A stretch of DNA of 64,000 nt from JAWKUK01 sp964402175 (GCA_964402175.1 CAYOBN010000016.1:1-64000), one strand, 5' to 3'. Counted from the stretch's first letter, positions 47,207 to 56,517 are shown. Translations and numbers: made by a program. Notes: generated from the letters alone by a model not told the origin.

Positions 47207-49285
47207 ATGAAGCGGTCCTCCGCGCTCGTCCTTGGGCTACTCATCGCTGTCACCGTCGTCGCTCGCTGGGTCAGTCATCACCGGAGCGTTGCGCGTGAAG
47301 ACGAGGCAACATCAGAGCAAGTCGCCAATCCGCGCGGTCAAGCGGACTCATTAGGTAGCTCCGGTCAGATATCACTCGCCGACACCCGCAAGGACACTCA
47401 GCGAGAAAGATCGTCCACTGGGACGTTCGCACAGCTCCGATCTGAACGGAGTTCGCTTTCAGCAATGGAAGCGGCGCCGACGGATTTCGAGCCCGATCTG
47501 GGCTCCTTGACGTTCCTGGTTGACGGTCTCGAGGCCTCTAACCCAAGGATCGGATACCAGGCGTCCCCCGACGGGGTCGTCGTTGATCTCGAGCACACTA
47601 CCTTGGCTCTGGTCGAAGTAGGCACCATCGCGATCTGCACGACGGACCGAGAAGTCCCCCGCTGGAGTGGACCCATTGACGTGTCGTCGCTGCGAGAAGG
47701 CGACTCGACCTACGTTGCCTTACCGCTCTCGCAGTTACGGGGCTCGGTCATCGAAGCCGGCACCGGACAACCCATCGTCGCGTCAGAGATTCAGGGGCAG
47801 TGGCAAAGCGAGTCTCCATGGCGGACCTGGTTAGGCGTCGACGGCACGATCGAAGCGACGACCGACCAACTGGGGCGCTTTGAACTCGAAGTGGCCTGTA
47901 CGGGTACCCTCGATCTCGTCTGCACGAGCCCGCTTCACCAGAGCGGTCGCCTCTCAGTGGACGTGGCGCGTGCACAGCACGATCTCGACGCAATCGAGCT
48001 GCTGGCCCGGCCTACTTTGCGGGTCCGGCTTCTCGGTGCCGAAGGTGAGCCCGAAGAGCACTACGCGGCACATACGGTGACTGGAACGCGGGCGCCTTTC
48101 GGCGACGACTGGTTCGCAAACGTTCCGCTGGACCTCGACTTCGAGTTCATGGATCTGGCCATCGGGATCCCGGGTGATCTGGAAGTGACGACCTTTGTCC
48201 CTGGCCACCCCGCCGACGCCCCATCTGAGGGAGTCACGATCGATCTGTCAGGTGGTGCGGTCGAGGTGACACTGGTCGGCGACTCGCCAGTCGACGAGCG
48301 ACTCCTCGCCGTCGTGTTCTACACCGATGTGAACGGGCGAGAAGTTTTCACCAACGTCTGGGCCCCACCAGGAAGCACCAAGCGGATCCCCGTCGGCATT
48401 GCTACCGAGGTCAGCGTCGATGCCGCATTCCTCGCGACCGATCGAACGCCACGTACACTCGCACGCCGCACCACGGTTGTACCACCAGGGGAAGTGGTAG
48501 CGGTCACCATCGAGCTTCCGGACACTGCACGTCGCCTTGGCCTCAGCGATGCGACAGGCGCCAGGATCGAGGGCGGCAACGTCTGGTTCTCTTGGGCCGG
48601 GTGCGCGCACCTGTCGACACCGGGTGGCGCGCTCGATGCGGACGGCACCACCCTGCTTCCCGATCTGCAGCGTGCTCCCCTGTGGCTCGCGGGGGAGGCG
48701 GGCCCGGATGCCATTCCTTACGCGGGCGTCGTACTTCACGTCGGGTCACCAGCACCGGAGCTGACGATCGCGTCCCTAGGCAATGTCACGACATCCGATT
48801 TGGAGCTGATCTCCCCGAATGGTGCCCCCCTGGCATCGGCGACACGCATGTCGGTCGTTTGCGCTCACTCGGGATACCTCGCCACTGCATTCGAAGTCCC
48901 CAGAGGCAGTCAGTACTCGCTCCGGTGGTTCTCGGAATCGAACGCAAACCTGATACTAGAACCACTCGACATCTGGTCCCCCCGCGACCCCATCCCGCTG
49001 CGCCCCGGCAGCCTACGCATCCCTGTGGTTCACCGCGCGTGGCTCGCCCTGCGCATCGGCGAACGCGATCTGGTCGAGGCGGTACACCAAGAGACCGGCC
49101 TCACCCTCGCCGAGCTGCGAGCCGATCCCTCCGTGAAGATCGAGCGCTACGAAGCCGGCGTGCGCCTCTGGGGCATCCCCACCGGCCACTACACGGTCAC
49201 GCTCAGCGGCGAGCAGGAGCCTCGCGGACCCTTCCTGGCTGCGCCCGCGCAATGGACCGTGATCGAGAGCCAGTACTTGGAGTGA
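47207..49285 (+). CDS. Large anchored beta-domain protein, copy 1 (cassette 2)
   Basis: A 692-residue protein with an N-terminal anchor (SSALVLGLLIAVTVVARWV) and serial beta-sandwich domains. The first clear carboxypeptidase-regulatory-like unit is LRGSVIEAGTGQPIVASE followed by DQLGRFELEVACTGTLDLVC. The motif ELPDTARRLGLSDATGARI is shared with the cassette 1 protein. No protease or lyase motif is seen. It is colinear with copy 3 at a constant offset of 4264 bases, and its last 310 bases are almost identical to those of copy 3. Predicted extracytoplasmic; function unknown. Confidence 0.82.
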   Translation: MKRSSALVLGLLIAVTVVARWVSHHRSVAREDEATSEQVANPRGQADSLGSSGQISLADTRKDTQRERSSTGTFAQLRSERSSLSAMEAAPTDFEPDLGSLTFLVDGLEASNPRIGYQASPDGVVVDLEHTTLALVEVGTIAICTTDREVPRWSGPIDVSSLREGDSTYVALPLSQLRGSVIEAGTGQPIVASEIQGQWQSESPWRTWLGVDGTIEATTDQLGRFELEVACTGTLDLVCTSPLHQSGRLSVDVARAQHDLDAIELLARPTLRVRLLGAEGEPEEHYAAHTVTGTRAPFGDDWFANVPLDLDFEFMDLAIGIPGDLEVTTFVPGHPADAPSEGVTIDLSGGAVEVTLVGDSPVDERLLAVVFYTDVNGREVFTNVWAPPGSTKRIPVGIATEVSVDAAFLATDRTPRTLARRTTVVPPGEVVAVTIELPDTARRLGLSDATGARIEGGNVWFSWAGCAHLSTPGGALDADGTTLLPDLQRAPLWLAGEAGPDAIPYAGVVLHVGSPAPELTIASLGNVTTSDLELISPNGAPLASATRMSVVCAHSGYLATAFEVPRGSQYSLRWFSESNANLILEPLDIWSPRDPIPLRPGSLRIPVVHRAWLALRIGERDLVEAVHQETGLTLAELRADPSVKIERYEAGVRLWGIPTGHYTVTLSGEQEPRGPFLAAPAQWTVIESQYLE

Positions 49286-49287
49286 TA
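48973..49287 (+). repeat. Near-identical 315-bp block, first copy
   Basis: From CTGGTCCCCCCGCG at 48973 to just past the stop of copy 1, the sequence differs from 53237-53551 at only about two positions. The upstream parts of the two genes have diverged far more. This is the mark of gene conversion or strong local constraint. A second short conserved block is at about 47840-47960 / 52104-52224. Confidence 0.9.
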
Positions 49288-49291
49288 CTGC

Positions 49292-51385
49292 ATGCGCGCG
49301 CTCGGACTACTCATTGTCATGGTGCTGGCAGTCGTCACCTTCGTCTGGCGGCAGGATCGACTACGATCCGAGAGATACTCGTCAGACCTATCGACCGAGA
49401 CATCTCTCTTCGACGATGCGAGTCCTCATGCTTCAACGCGCGTCGGGTCCGACGTCGAAGCTGGGGCGAATTCTCGACCCGAGAGTGGCGCGACCTCGAG
49501 AGAATCGCAGAATCAAAGAACGGTCGCGACTGCCTTTCCGCGCACTGAGAACGAAGGCAAGAACGGCGCCGAGTCATGGACCTTCTTTGTCGATGGGTGG
49601 CCGAGTAAGTCCCATCGCTGCGCCGTCCGATTCCCCGGCGCGGCGTACTTGACCCCCGTTGCAGCAGTGGAATGGCTCGCTGCGCTGCACTCCCACGAAG
49701 GCGCCCAAGGAGCGATCGCGTCAGTGAACCCGGACCAGGCGACCATCCGCTGGTCCGGTCCCATCGACGCTGAGGATCTCGCTGCCAACGAGGGTCGCAT
49801 CGACGCCCTCCCCCTCTTGGAGGTCCAGGGCTTCGTCGTCGTCGCTGGTACTGAAGAACCCGTCGCCGACGCCGAGGTCAGGGTGCGCTTCGATGATGCG
49901 GGACCGTTCGAAGCATGGTTGCTCGGAGACGAGCGGTCACTTTCGACGAACACGAACGCAGGGGGTCGATTTTCGCTTCCGCTGCCGGTCGGCGGCCCCG
50001 TGACGATCACGGCCCAGGGTCCGTACCATTCCTCCGCTTCGGTCGAGCGAAGCGTCATCGACCGGCTGGACCTCGGCACGTCACTCGCACTCGTCCCACG
50101 CGAGACGATTCGCGTGACCCTCGTGGGCGCTGAGCGAGAGCCAGAGCGCCACTTTGCGGCCCACCACCTGCATGGGACACGGGTGCGGTTCCGGCAGGAT
50201 TGGAGCGTAGATGTGCCGTTGGACCCGGCGCTCGATCGACTCGAGATTGCGGTCGGGATCCCGAATGGTCACGAGATCGAGACCGAAATCACGACCTTCT
50301 TCCCCGGGACTCCGTCGGACTATCCGGATGGTCTGACGGTCGTCTTGAATGGCGCGGCGCTCGACCTGGCGCTCGAGGGCACGCCACCCGATGACCAGCC
50401 TCTGGTCGCCTTGGCGCACTTCCACACACCGGAGGGCGTTGAGTCCTTTGCGAGTCGCTGGATTCGCCCTGGTGAAGTCGCCCGCATCCCATTCAGTGCC
50501 CCAGGCCATGTGTTGGTGGATGTCGCGTGGAAAGCGCTCGACAGTACCCCGATGACACTCGTCCAGCGCTCCGTCGACGTGCGTCCTGGAGAGGCTACGG
50601 CGCTGACGATCCCACTACCGAAGCTCGTTCGTCGGATTCAGGTGACCCACTCTGGCGGCGAGCCTATCACTCAAGGCGACGTCGGCTTCATGACGCGGAA
50701 CCGACACCGCTTCGCGCAACCCGGTGGCGCCTTGGACACCGATGGCAGTTATGTCATTCCAGATCTTGGCCTGACGGAGATCTGGCTGCACGGCAGCGGA
50801 ACGGCGGACCAAGTCCTCTTCGGCGGCGTTCCCTTCCCCTCTGACACGGCGACAAGTTCGCGGACGACGGTAGACCTGGGCAAAGTCGTTGAGACCCAAG
50901 TCCACCTGCGCTCGACGACTTGGCCTTTCACGTGCGCGGATGTCGACCTCGAGCTGTGCGACGGCGAGACCGGACACTCCCTGACTTGGCGCATCACGAA
51001 CGCAGAGGCCGCACTCGCGCTGCGTTGGTTTGATGCGTCGCACCTCACTGTCTCGCTTCCTTCGGACATCATCTGGAGTCCCCGCACTCCGATCCCTCTG
51101 ACCCCCGGCACCATCGAAGTCCCCACGACCCTCCGCGCCTGGCTCGCCCTCGAGTGTGGCAGCCGCGACGTCACGGCGCTGGAGCATGTCGAGTCTGGGC
51201 TCACCCTGGCCGCGCTCCTCGCTGACCCTTCGGTGCGGCGTGAGGTCCACGAGAAGGGGGTGCGCTTCTGGGGTGTCCCTGCCGGTACCTATCGGTATGC
51301 GCTGACAGGCGATCAGGCGGCGCGTCCCGTGCTCGAGGCGCCGCCGCTCGTCTGGACCAAGCTCTCCGCAGAGACCTTACGATGA
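49292..51385 (+). CDS. Large anchored beta-domain protein, copy 2 (cassette 2)
   Basis: A 697-residue member of the same family, beginning six bases after copy 1. It has an anchor MRALGLLIVMVLAVVTFVW, a Ser/Glu/Arg-rich linker to about residue 85, and beta domains with VQGFVVVAGTEEPVADAEV and ARVR-like strands (RETIRVTLVGAEREPERHFAAHH). It is the most diverged of the three complete copies and lacks the near-identical 3' block, though it keeps WSPRTPIPLTPG and FWGVPAGTYRYAL at equivalent places. Likely partner or functional variant of copy 1. Confidence 0.8.
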   Translation: MRALGLLIVMVLAVVTFVWRQDRLRSERYSSDLSTETSLFDDASPHASTRVGSDVEAGANSRPESGATSRESQNQRTVATAFPRTENEGKNGAESWTFFVDGWPSKSHRCAVRFPGAAYLTPVAAVEWLAALHSHEGAQGAIASVNPDQATIRWSGPIDAEDLAANEGRIDALPLLEVQGFVVVAGTEEPVADAEVRVRFDDAGPFEAWLLGDERSLSTNTNAGGRFSLPLPVGGPVTITAQGPYHSSASVERSVIDRLDLGTSLALVPRETIRVTLVGAEREPERHFAAHHLHGTRVRFRQDWSVDVPLDPALDRLEIAVGIPNGHEIETEITTFFPGTPSDYPDGLTVVLNGAALDLALEGTPPDDQPLVALAHFHTPEGVESFASRWIRPGEVARIPFSAPGHVLVDVAWKALDSTPMTLVQRSVDVRPGEATALTIPLPKLVRRIQVTHSGGEPITQGDVGFMTRNRHRFAQPGGALDTDGSYVIPDLGLTEIWLHGSGTADQVLFGGVPFPSDTATSSRTTVDLGKVVETQVHLRSTTWPFTCADVDLELCDGETGHSLTWRITNAEAALALRWFDASHLTVSLPSDIIWSPRTPIPLTPGTIEVPTTLRAWLALECGSRDVTALEHVESGLTLAALLADPSVRREVHEKGVRFWGVPAGTYRYALTGDQAARPVLEAPPLVWTKLSAETLR

Positions 51386-51473
51386 TTGATCCGGGCTTCG
51401 AGGCCGTACGAACGCAAGCCTTCATCAGGCCCTGGATCCTGTATCTCCCTCGAAGCGTAGGCCGAGCAGCGAC

Positions 51474-53549
51474 ATGAAACTCACCCCCTCGAGTGTTGCC
51501 GTCTTCATCTCCATCCTCATTCTGATTGGATGGTCAGCGCGCTTCACTGATGGAGATCTACCCCCGGCTGCCTCCAACACTGGTGAAGGAGAGGAATCCG
51601 CGGTTCGGGAAACGGCTGGGCGCGGCTCAGTTGCCGCGGAGCCTCTCTCCCATTCACGGTCCGGGTCTGCTGCCGTCGCGCAAGAGCGCAGGTTGGTCAC
51701 AGCAGCGATGACCGCTTCCGACGAGACCGGAACGCTCGAGCTCCCGCCACGGGCGTACAGTGAGTTCGAGGCTGTGTTGGACGTCGATGGAGAGTTGCAT
51801 CGCGCAATTCGTATTGGCTTTCAACAAGGGCCACGCGAGGCGATCGTCGACGTGGCGTTCGATGAGCTTCGCGCCATGTCCCGGGGGGTCTTTGCGATTG
51901 CGACGCTTGAACAGAATACCATGCGCTGGAGTGGCCCCATGGAGGTCGCGGCGCTGCGAGAGGATCAAACGACCTTCTTTGCCTTACCGCTGTCGAGGCT
52001 TCGAGGATCAGTCAACGACGCAAGAGGCGGACATCCGATCGAGGAAGCACTGATCACGGCGAAGTGGCAAGATGAACCTACGTGGTGCGACTGGCTGGGC
52101 GCCGACGGCGCGATCGAAGCGACGACGGACCAACTGGGGCGCTTTGAACTGGAAGTGGCCTGTACGGGTACCCTCGATCTTGTCTGTACGAGCCCACTTC
52201 ACCAGAGCGGTCGCCTCTCGGTGGATGTGGAGCGTGCTCAGCACGATCTAGAGCCATTCGCGCTCGTGGCTCGACCTACAGTCCGTGTCAGCCTCATAGG
52301 CGCTGAAGGCGATGCGGCTGACTATTACGCGGCGCACACGATCAACGGCACACGCGCTGTCTTCGGCGACGATTGGTGGGCCGACGTCCCGATCGATCTA
52401 GAGATCGAACGACTCGACATCGCTGTGGGGATGCCCGGCGATCTCGAAGTGACGACCCACTGTGGGGTGCTCTCTTCTGAGCCGCCCGAGGACGGAGTCG
52501 TGATCGACCTCTCTGCCGGGGCAGTGGATGTGACTCTCGTCGGCAAGCCACCCGTCGACGAGCGCATGCTCGCCGTCGTCTTCTACACGGACGCGAGCGG
52601 CAACGAGGTGTTCTCGAACGTCTGGGCTCCTTCGGGTGAGACCAAACGAGTACCCGTTGGGGCCATTGGAGAAGTGACCGTCGATGCGTCCTTTCTAGGC
52701 GCTGACAGGAATCCCCGGACCATCGTCCGTCGCTCGGTGAACATCGTACCAGGCGAGGTTCGAGCGATCACGCTCGAGCTCCCCGAGAGGCTCCGCCGAC
52801 TCGAGCTGCGCGAAGCACAGGGTGCGCGCGTCACTGTTGGCAACGTTTGGTTCGCTAGCCCCGGGGCGGATTTCCTTGCAACGCCGGGCGGTGCTCTCGA
52901 TGCAAGCGGAACGGCGCTGCTGCCCGACCTCGAACGTTCGCCGATCTGGTTGCTAGGAGAGGCCACACCCGAGGCCGTTCCGTTCGCGGGGATCCCGCTC
53001 CAGTTGAGATCGCCGGTCGACGAAACGACCCAGGTCTCACTAGGCGAGATCGAGACAACCCACATCGAGTTGGTCACTTCCGCGGGCGTGCCCGTAACAC
53101 ACGGAACGAGGGTGCTCGTGGTCTGTCCTCGGACCGGCCAGATGGCGAGCCTCGTCGAAGTGCCCGAAGGGGGGCTGCATTCTCTGCGCTGGTTCTCGGC
53201 CTCGAATGCGGTGCTCGAACTGGAGTCCCTCGACGTCTGGTCCCCCCGCGACCCCATCCCGCTGCGCCCCGGCAGCCTACGCATCCCTGTGGTTCACCGC
53301 GCGTGGCTCGCCCTGCGCATCGGCGAACGCGATCTGGTCGAGGCGGTACACCAAGAGACCGGCCTCACCCTCGCCGAGCTGCGAGCCGATCCCTCCGTGA
53401 AGATCGAGCGCTACGAAGCCGGCGTGCGCCTCTGGGGCATCCCCACCGGCCACTACACGGTCACGCTCAGCGGCGAGCAGGAGCCTCGCGGACCCTTCCT
53501 GGCTACGCCCGCGCAATGGACCGTGATCGAGCGCCAGTACTTGGAGTGA
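51474..53549 (+). CDS. Large anchored beta-domain protein, copy 3 (cassette 2)
   Basis: A 691-residue protein closest to copy 1: the regions around EATTDQLGRFELEVACTG, DVERAQHDLEP and GDDWWADVPIDLEIE match it closely. The anchor is SVAVFISILILIGWSA. It starts 88 bases after copy 2 with no 68-aa gene in front. Together with the truncated fourth gene it represents a tandem duplication of the copy 1-copy 2 pair. Its 3' block (53237-53551) is nearly identical to that of copy 1. Confidence 0.82.
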   Translation: MKLTPSSVAVFISILILIGWSARFTDGDLPPAASNTGEGEESAVRETAGRGSVAAEPLSHSRSGSAAVAQERRLVTAAMTASDETGTLELPPRAYSEFEAVLDVDGELHRAIRIGFQQGPREAIVDVAFDELRAMSRGVFAIATLEQNTMRWSGPMEVAALREDQTTFFALPLSRLRGSVNDARGGHPIEEALITAKWQDEPTWCDWLGADGAIEATTDQLGRFELEVACTGTLDLVCTSPLHQSGRLSVDVERAQHDLEPFALVARPTVRVSLIGAEGDAADYYAAHTINGTRAVFGDDWWADVPIDLEIERLDIAVGMPGDLEVTTHCGVLSSEPPEDGVVIDLSAGAVDVTLVGKPPVDERMLAVVFYTDASGNEVFSNVWAPSGETKRVPVGAIGEVTVDASFLGADRNPRTIVRRSVNIVPGEVRAITLELPERLRRLELREAQGARVTVGNVWFASPGADFLATPGGALDASGTALLPDLERSPIWLLGEATPEAVPFAGIPLQLRSPVDETTQVSLGEIETTHIELVTSAGVPVTHGTRVLVVCPRTGQMASLVEVPEGGLHSLRWFSASNAVLELESLDVWSPRDPIPLRPGSLRIPVVHRAWLALRIGERDLVEAVHQETGLTLAELRADPSVKIERYEAGVRLWGIPTGHYTVTLSGEQEPRGPFLATPAQWTVIERQYLE

Positions 53550-53551
53550 TA
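53237..53551 (+). repeat. Near-identical 315-bp block, second copy
   Basis: Partner of 48973-49287 at an offset of exactly 4264 bases. The two differ at single positions such as GGCTGCGCC against GGCTACGCC and GAGAGCC against GAGCGCC. The block runs through the stop codon into the next start region. Confidence 0.9.
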
Positions 53552-53555
53552 CGGC

Positions 53556-53746
53556 ATGCGAGCGCTCGCAGGTCTCGTCGTCGTCGCACTTGCGGTGGCG
53601 TCCATCGTGGCACGACAGGGTTCAACTCCGGGACAGCGGGAGGCGTCGGAGGCTCAGCGTACAACCCTCCCAGGCGCTACGGGAGCACCGGCCCAATCGA
53701 TCCCGGTCGGGGTCAACTTCCAAGGGCACGAAGGGCGGCGCGTCCG
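53556..53746 (+). pseudogene. Truncated fourth copy of the large anchored gene
   Basis: It begins with ATG six bases after copy 3, exactly where copy 2 begins after copy 1 (offset 4264). The start encodes the same kind of anchor: MRALAGLVVVALAVASIVARQ against MRALGLLIVMVLAVVTFVW, split here only for comparison. After some 40 codons the similarity to the family fades and the frame runs antisense into the 3' end of the redox operon. The rest of the gene has been lost, probably by deletion at the edge of the duplicated unit. Confidence 0.75.
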
Positions 53747-54496
53747 TCAGCGACGCACGAAGGTGCGCGGGTCCGCGTACAAGACCGTAAGGCCGTCGCG
53801 TTCGAACAAGCGGCCTTCGACGACGATGGGCTCCGCAATCCACTCGAGGACGCGGTCGTTGACCGCTGCGCCTGCTTCGTCGACCAGCAGGTGGTAGGTC
53901 GCGTGGCCCGCCGCATCCCGAACCAGGAGGACAGGCGGCACACCTCCGCTGATGCAGCGGGCTGCGCAGGCACGGTGGGTCTTCAAGTCACCCGGTTTCA
54001 TCACGCCGAGGAAACACTTGGAGTCCACGATCTCGCCTTCGAGGCGCACAGGAACACCAACCGGTACGGCCGCAGTCGAAGCCGCCGCGCGGCCCAGGTC
54101 GACGACGGTCTCTGGCAGCAGCTCGACCATCGTGACACCGTCGCGGTGGATCAAGCTGCCGTCGAACTGCACGTCGTGACCATCGAGGGCCCGCGTGACC
54201 TCGTCGGCCCCGCGTTTGCCGAAGACCGTCAAGAGCCAGCGTGACGACGAGCCCTCTGCTCCAGGGCGAGCCACCACCAGCGTCGGATACGGAATGTGCT
54301 CCAGGCGGCCGTTGAATCGGCGCACAACGCCGAATTCGAAGCGCGCCGACGACGGCGGCGCATGAGAGGCGATCAAGACCGCGCCCAATATCCCGACAGC
54401 GAGCACGAGCAGAAGGACCCGCAACCGCACCCACCGCGCAAGGCTCGGCGCCGCGTGGCTCTGCCAGCCGATATAGAACGGCTCTTCCGTCGTCAC
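53747..54496 (-). CDS. Membrane-anchored protein of a redox operon, unrecognised
   Basis: A protein of about 249 residues from GTG 54496, which overlaps the Rieske-gene stop (GTGA). It has one membrane helix near residues 22-45 (LRVLLLVLAVGILGAVLIA). The external part has a Cys-rich motif GEIVDSKCFLGVMKPG then HRACAARCISGGVPPVLLV near residues 155-190, which looks like a metal or cofactor site. The C-terminus (VEGRLFERDGLTVLYADP) has an OB-like pattern. It is the last gene of the operon; likely a partner of the Rieske/ferric-reductase protein. Confidence 0.72.
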   Translation of the reverse strand: MTTEEPFYIGWQSHAAPSLARWVRLRVLLLVLAVGILGAVLIASHAPPSSARFEFGVVRRFNGRLEHIPYPTLVVARPGAEGSSSRWLLTVFGKRGADEVTRALDGHDVQFDGSLIHRDGVTMVELLPETVVDLGRAAASTAAVPVGVPVRLEGEIVDSKCFLGVMKPGDLKTHRACAARCISGGVPPVLLVRDAAGHATYHLLVDEAGAAVNDRVLEWIAEPIVVEGRLFERDGLTVLYADPRTFVRR

Positions 54497-55539
54497 AGCT
54501 CGCCTCCGATTCGCAGGGGCTCGGTCTCGGTGCCGCGCGGCAGGGGCCGCGGATCGACGAGGACCCGCTCGCCCTCGAGCCGCACGCGGAAGGTCGGCAC
54601 CCACTCCTGGAACGGCTCGGGCGAGCGACCGCAACGGGGGCGATACTGGTAACCGTGCCACGGGCACACGACGAGGCCGTCCAGCACGCGGCCCTCCCCC
54701 AGCGGGCCGTTCTGGTGCTGGCAGACCCCCGACAGCGCCGAGAGCCCCTCTTCCGTGCGGAAGAGCGCGATGCGCTCGCCGCCAGCGAGGACCACGCGCG
54801 CGCGCCCCTTCGGGACCTCGTGCACGTCGCAGACGTCCACCCATGGCGCGCTGGACATCCCCGGCGCGATCTCTCGGTCGACGCGCGCATCCTTGCGCGC
54901 CGCAACCAGGTGCAGCGCACCGAGCACCACGACTCCGGCTGCCACGAGCAGCGCCAGAATCGGGCTCGTTTCGGCCTGCAACGCCCCGAGCGCGACATGC
55001 AGCACCAGCAGCATGTACGCGCCGTACACGGACATGTGCAGCGCCTTCCAAACAGGCGCCGTCAGGTTCCTGAGCCAGAAATCGTGGCTCGTCGCCGCCA
55101 TCAACACCAAGATGACGAGCGCCGCCGCACCCAAGACCTCGAAGGGGAACTGGACGAAGCTGTCGTAACGCGGGTTCGCCGTCAGCAAGCTGACGAAGGG
55201 ATTGACGTTGCCGAACCCGTGGAACTGCACGAGCGCAAAACCGCCGTGCAAGAGGCCGAGCGTACAGACCGTCACCCCGAGGTGCCTGCGGTTGTAGAGC
55301 CATGGCAACCAGCGCGCGTCCAGCCGCGCCAGCGGACCGATGGCCAAGACCACGTGCAGCAGCAGGAACGCCGCGCTGCCGAGCCCTCGAATCAACAGGG
55401 TCTCCGCCGTCGCGAGGGGCCAGAGGAGCGCTCCACCTCCCACGAACGCCAGCAAGTACAGGAGCACCCCCAGCATCAGCACCAGGTCATACCGGCGCTT
55501 CTGACGGTTCCATTGCACCGCTCGATAGGCGTGTCCCAT
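54493..55539 (-). CDS. Ferric-reductase-like membrane protein fused to a Rieske domain
   Basis: A 348-residue protein. Residues 1-215 have six or so membrane helices with heme-ligand type histidines (LLHVVLAIGP, LLHGGFALVQFHGFG, LHMSVYGAYMLLVLHVALG), as in the YedZ/ferric-reductase family. The C-terminal domain carries a Rieske [2Fe-2S] site CQHQNGPLG and CPWHGYQY. It therefore links membrane heme b to an iron-sulfur centre in one chain. The ATG is one base after the upstream stop. Electron donor and acceptor are unknown. Confidence 0.85.
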   Translation of the reverse strand: MGHAYRAVQWNRQKRRYDLVLMLGVLLYLLAFVGGGALLWPLATAETLLIRGLGSAAFLLLHVVLAIGPLARLDARWLPWLYNRRHLGVTVCTLGLLHGGFALVQFHGFGNVNPFVSLLTANPRYDSFVQFPFEVLGAAALVILVLMAATSHDFWLRNLTAPVWKALHMSVYGAYMLLVLHVALGALQAETSPILALLVAAGVVVLGALHLVAARKDARVDREIAPGMSSAPWVDVCDVHEVPKGRARVVLAGGERIALFRTEEGLSALSGVCQHQNGPLGEGRVLDGLVVCPWHGYQYRPRCGRSPEPFQEWVPTFRVRLEGERVLVDPRPLPRGTETEPLRIGGEL

Positions 55540-55540
55540 C

Positions 55541-55987
55541 TCAGCGCGCTCCTTCTCCGCGCAAGGTCACCGTGTCGAAGCGCCGGCGGTGTCCAAGGCT
55601 GTACAGGATCAACGTCACAGGCACATCGCGACTTTCGAACGAGGTTGCGACACTCGGCGATGTAGGTCCAAGGAGCTGCGCGTCGGGTGGAAGCTGCTCG
55701 CCGCCTTCGTCGCGGGCTCCAGCTCGATAGACGAGCAGGTCCGGCGCATCGAGCGCAACGTGCGGCACGAGCCAAAGGAGACCATCCTGCCCCAGCGCCA
55801 CGGTGAACGTAGGCCGCGCCGCCAGCACACGCGCGCCCGCAGGCAAGAGACCGCTGGCTTCTGCCCAGCGCGCTCGCTCGACGAGCTCCGTCGGCCGCAA
55901 AGCGAGGCCCAGCCCGAGCCCGACGAGCGCACACACAAACGCCGCAGGCGCCATCCACCGATGCCTCTGACGCAGGGGCGTGATCAT
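55541..55987 (-). CDS. Small membrane-anchored protein of the redox operon
   Basis: A 148-residue protein with one N-terminal membrane helix (APAAFVCALVGLGLGLAL) and an external domain without recognised motifs (TFTVALGQDGLLWLVPHVALDAPDLLVY). ATG 55987 overlaps the preceding stop (ATGA). The position in the operon suggests an accessory subunit. Confidence 0.65.
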   Translation of the reverse strand: MITPLRQRHRWMAPAAFVCALVGLGLGLALRPTELVERARWAEASGLLPAGARVLAARPTFTVALGQDGLLWLVPHVALDAPDLLVYRAGARDEGGEQLPPDAQLLGPTSPSVATSFESRDVPVTLILYSLGHRRRFDTVTLRGEGAR

Positions 55988-56244
55988 CGCGTCTGGTCCC
56001 CCTCGAGCGCGCGTTTGTGCGGCGTACGCTCCTCGGGCGGCCCGCCGCGCTGCATCCATCGGGTGAGCAAGAGCGGCCACAACAAGACGACCCCGGGCAG
56101 GATCAACACGCGGAACCCGAACGTCCCGTGCCGCGCGTCAGGGTCCACGCGGCCGACGCCCACAACGACGAACGGCAGCGCAAACACGGCCCCGACGGCC
56201 AGGTACAACGCAACCGCATCGACGATCGTGTGGGCCAAGGGCAT
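55984..56244 (-). CDS. Small two-helix membrane protein, first gene of the redox operon
   Basis: A protein of about 86 residues from ATG 56244 with two hydrophobic helices (VDAVALYLAVGAVFALPFVVVGVG split in two, then VLILPGVVLLWPLLLTRWM). An upstream ATG at 56298 would add 18 basic residues. No family is recognised, but small proteins of this shape often lead such operons. Its stop overlaps the next start. Confidence 0.6.
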   Translation of the reverse strand: MPLAHTIVDAVALYLAVGAVFALPFVVVGVGRVDPDARHGTFGFRVLILPGVVLLWPLLLTRWMQRGGPPEERTPHKRALEGDQTR

Positions 56245-56517
56245 GGGCAGGAGCGGAGCGGACCGAGCGGCCCGAAGAGCGTACCAACCGAAGTGCATCC
56301 TTCGTCGACGCCCAGGAGAGCTTTGCGGACGCTCCATGTTGGTCCGGCGTCCTGGACACGAGCGTGTTGCCAGACGACTCGGTCACCCCTCGATGCACCG
56401 CCCGTTCGCACTCCAGCGTCCCAGGACTGCGAACCTCACCGTATCGAACCGCCTCACCGCCCAGGCCAGGATTCCGTTGCGGCGCCGCATGTCGGCGCCC
56501 TGGCCCGTCCCCAACCC

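Noticed and set aside
49013..53516. Two identical 79-codon minus-strand frames inside the large anchored genes
   Set aside because: They are identical only because they lie antisense within the 315-bp near-identical block.
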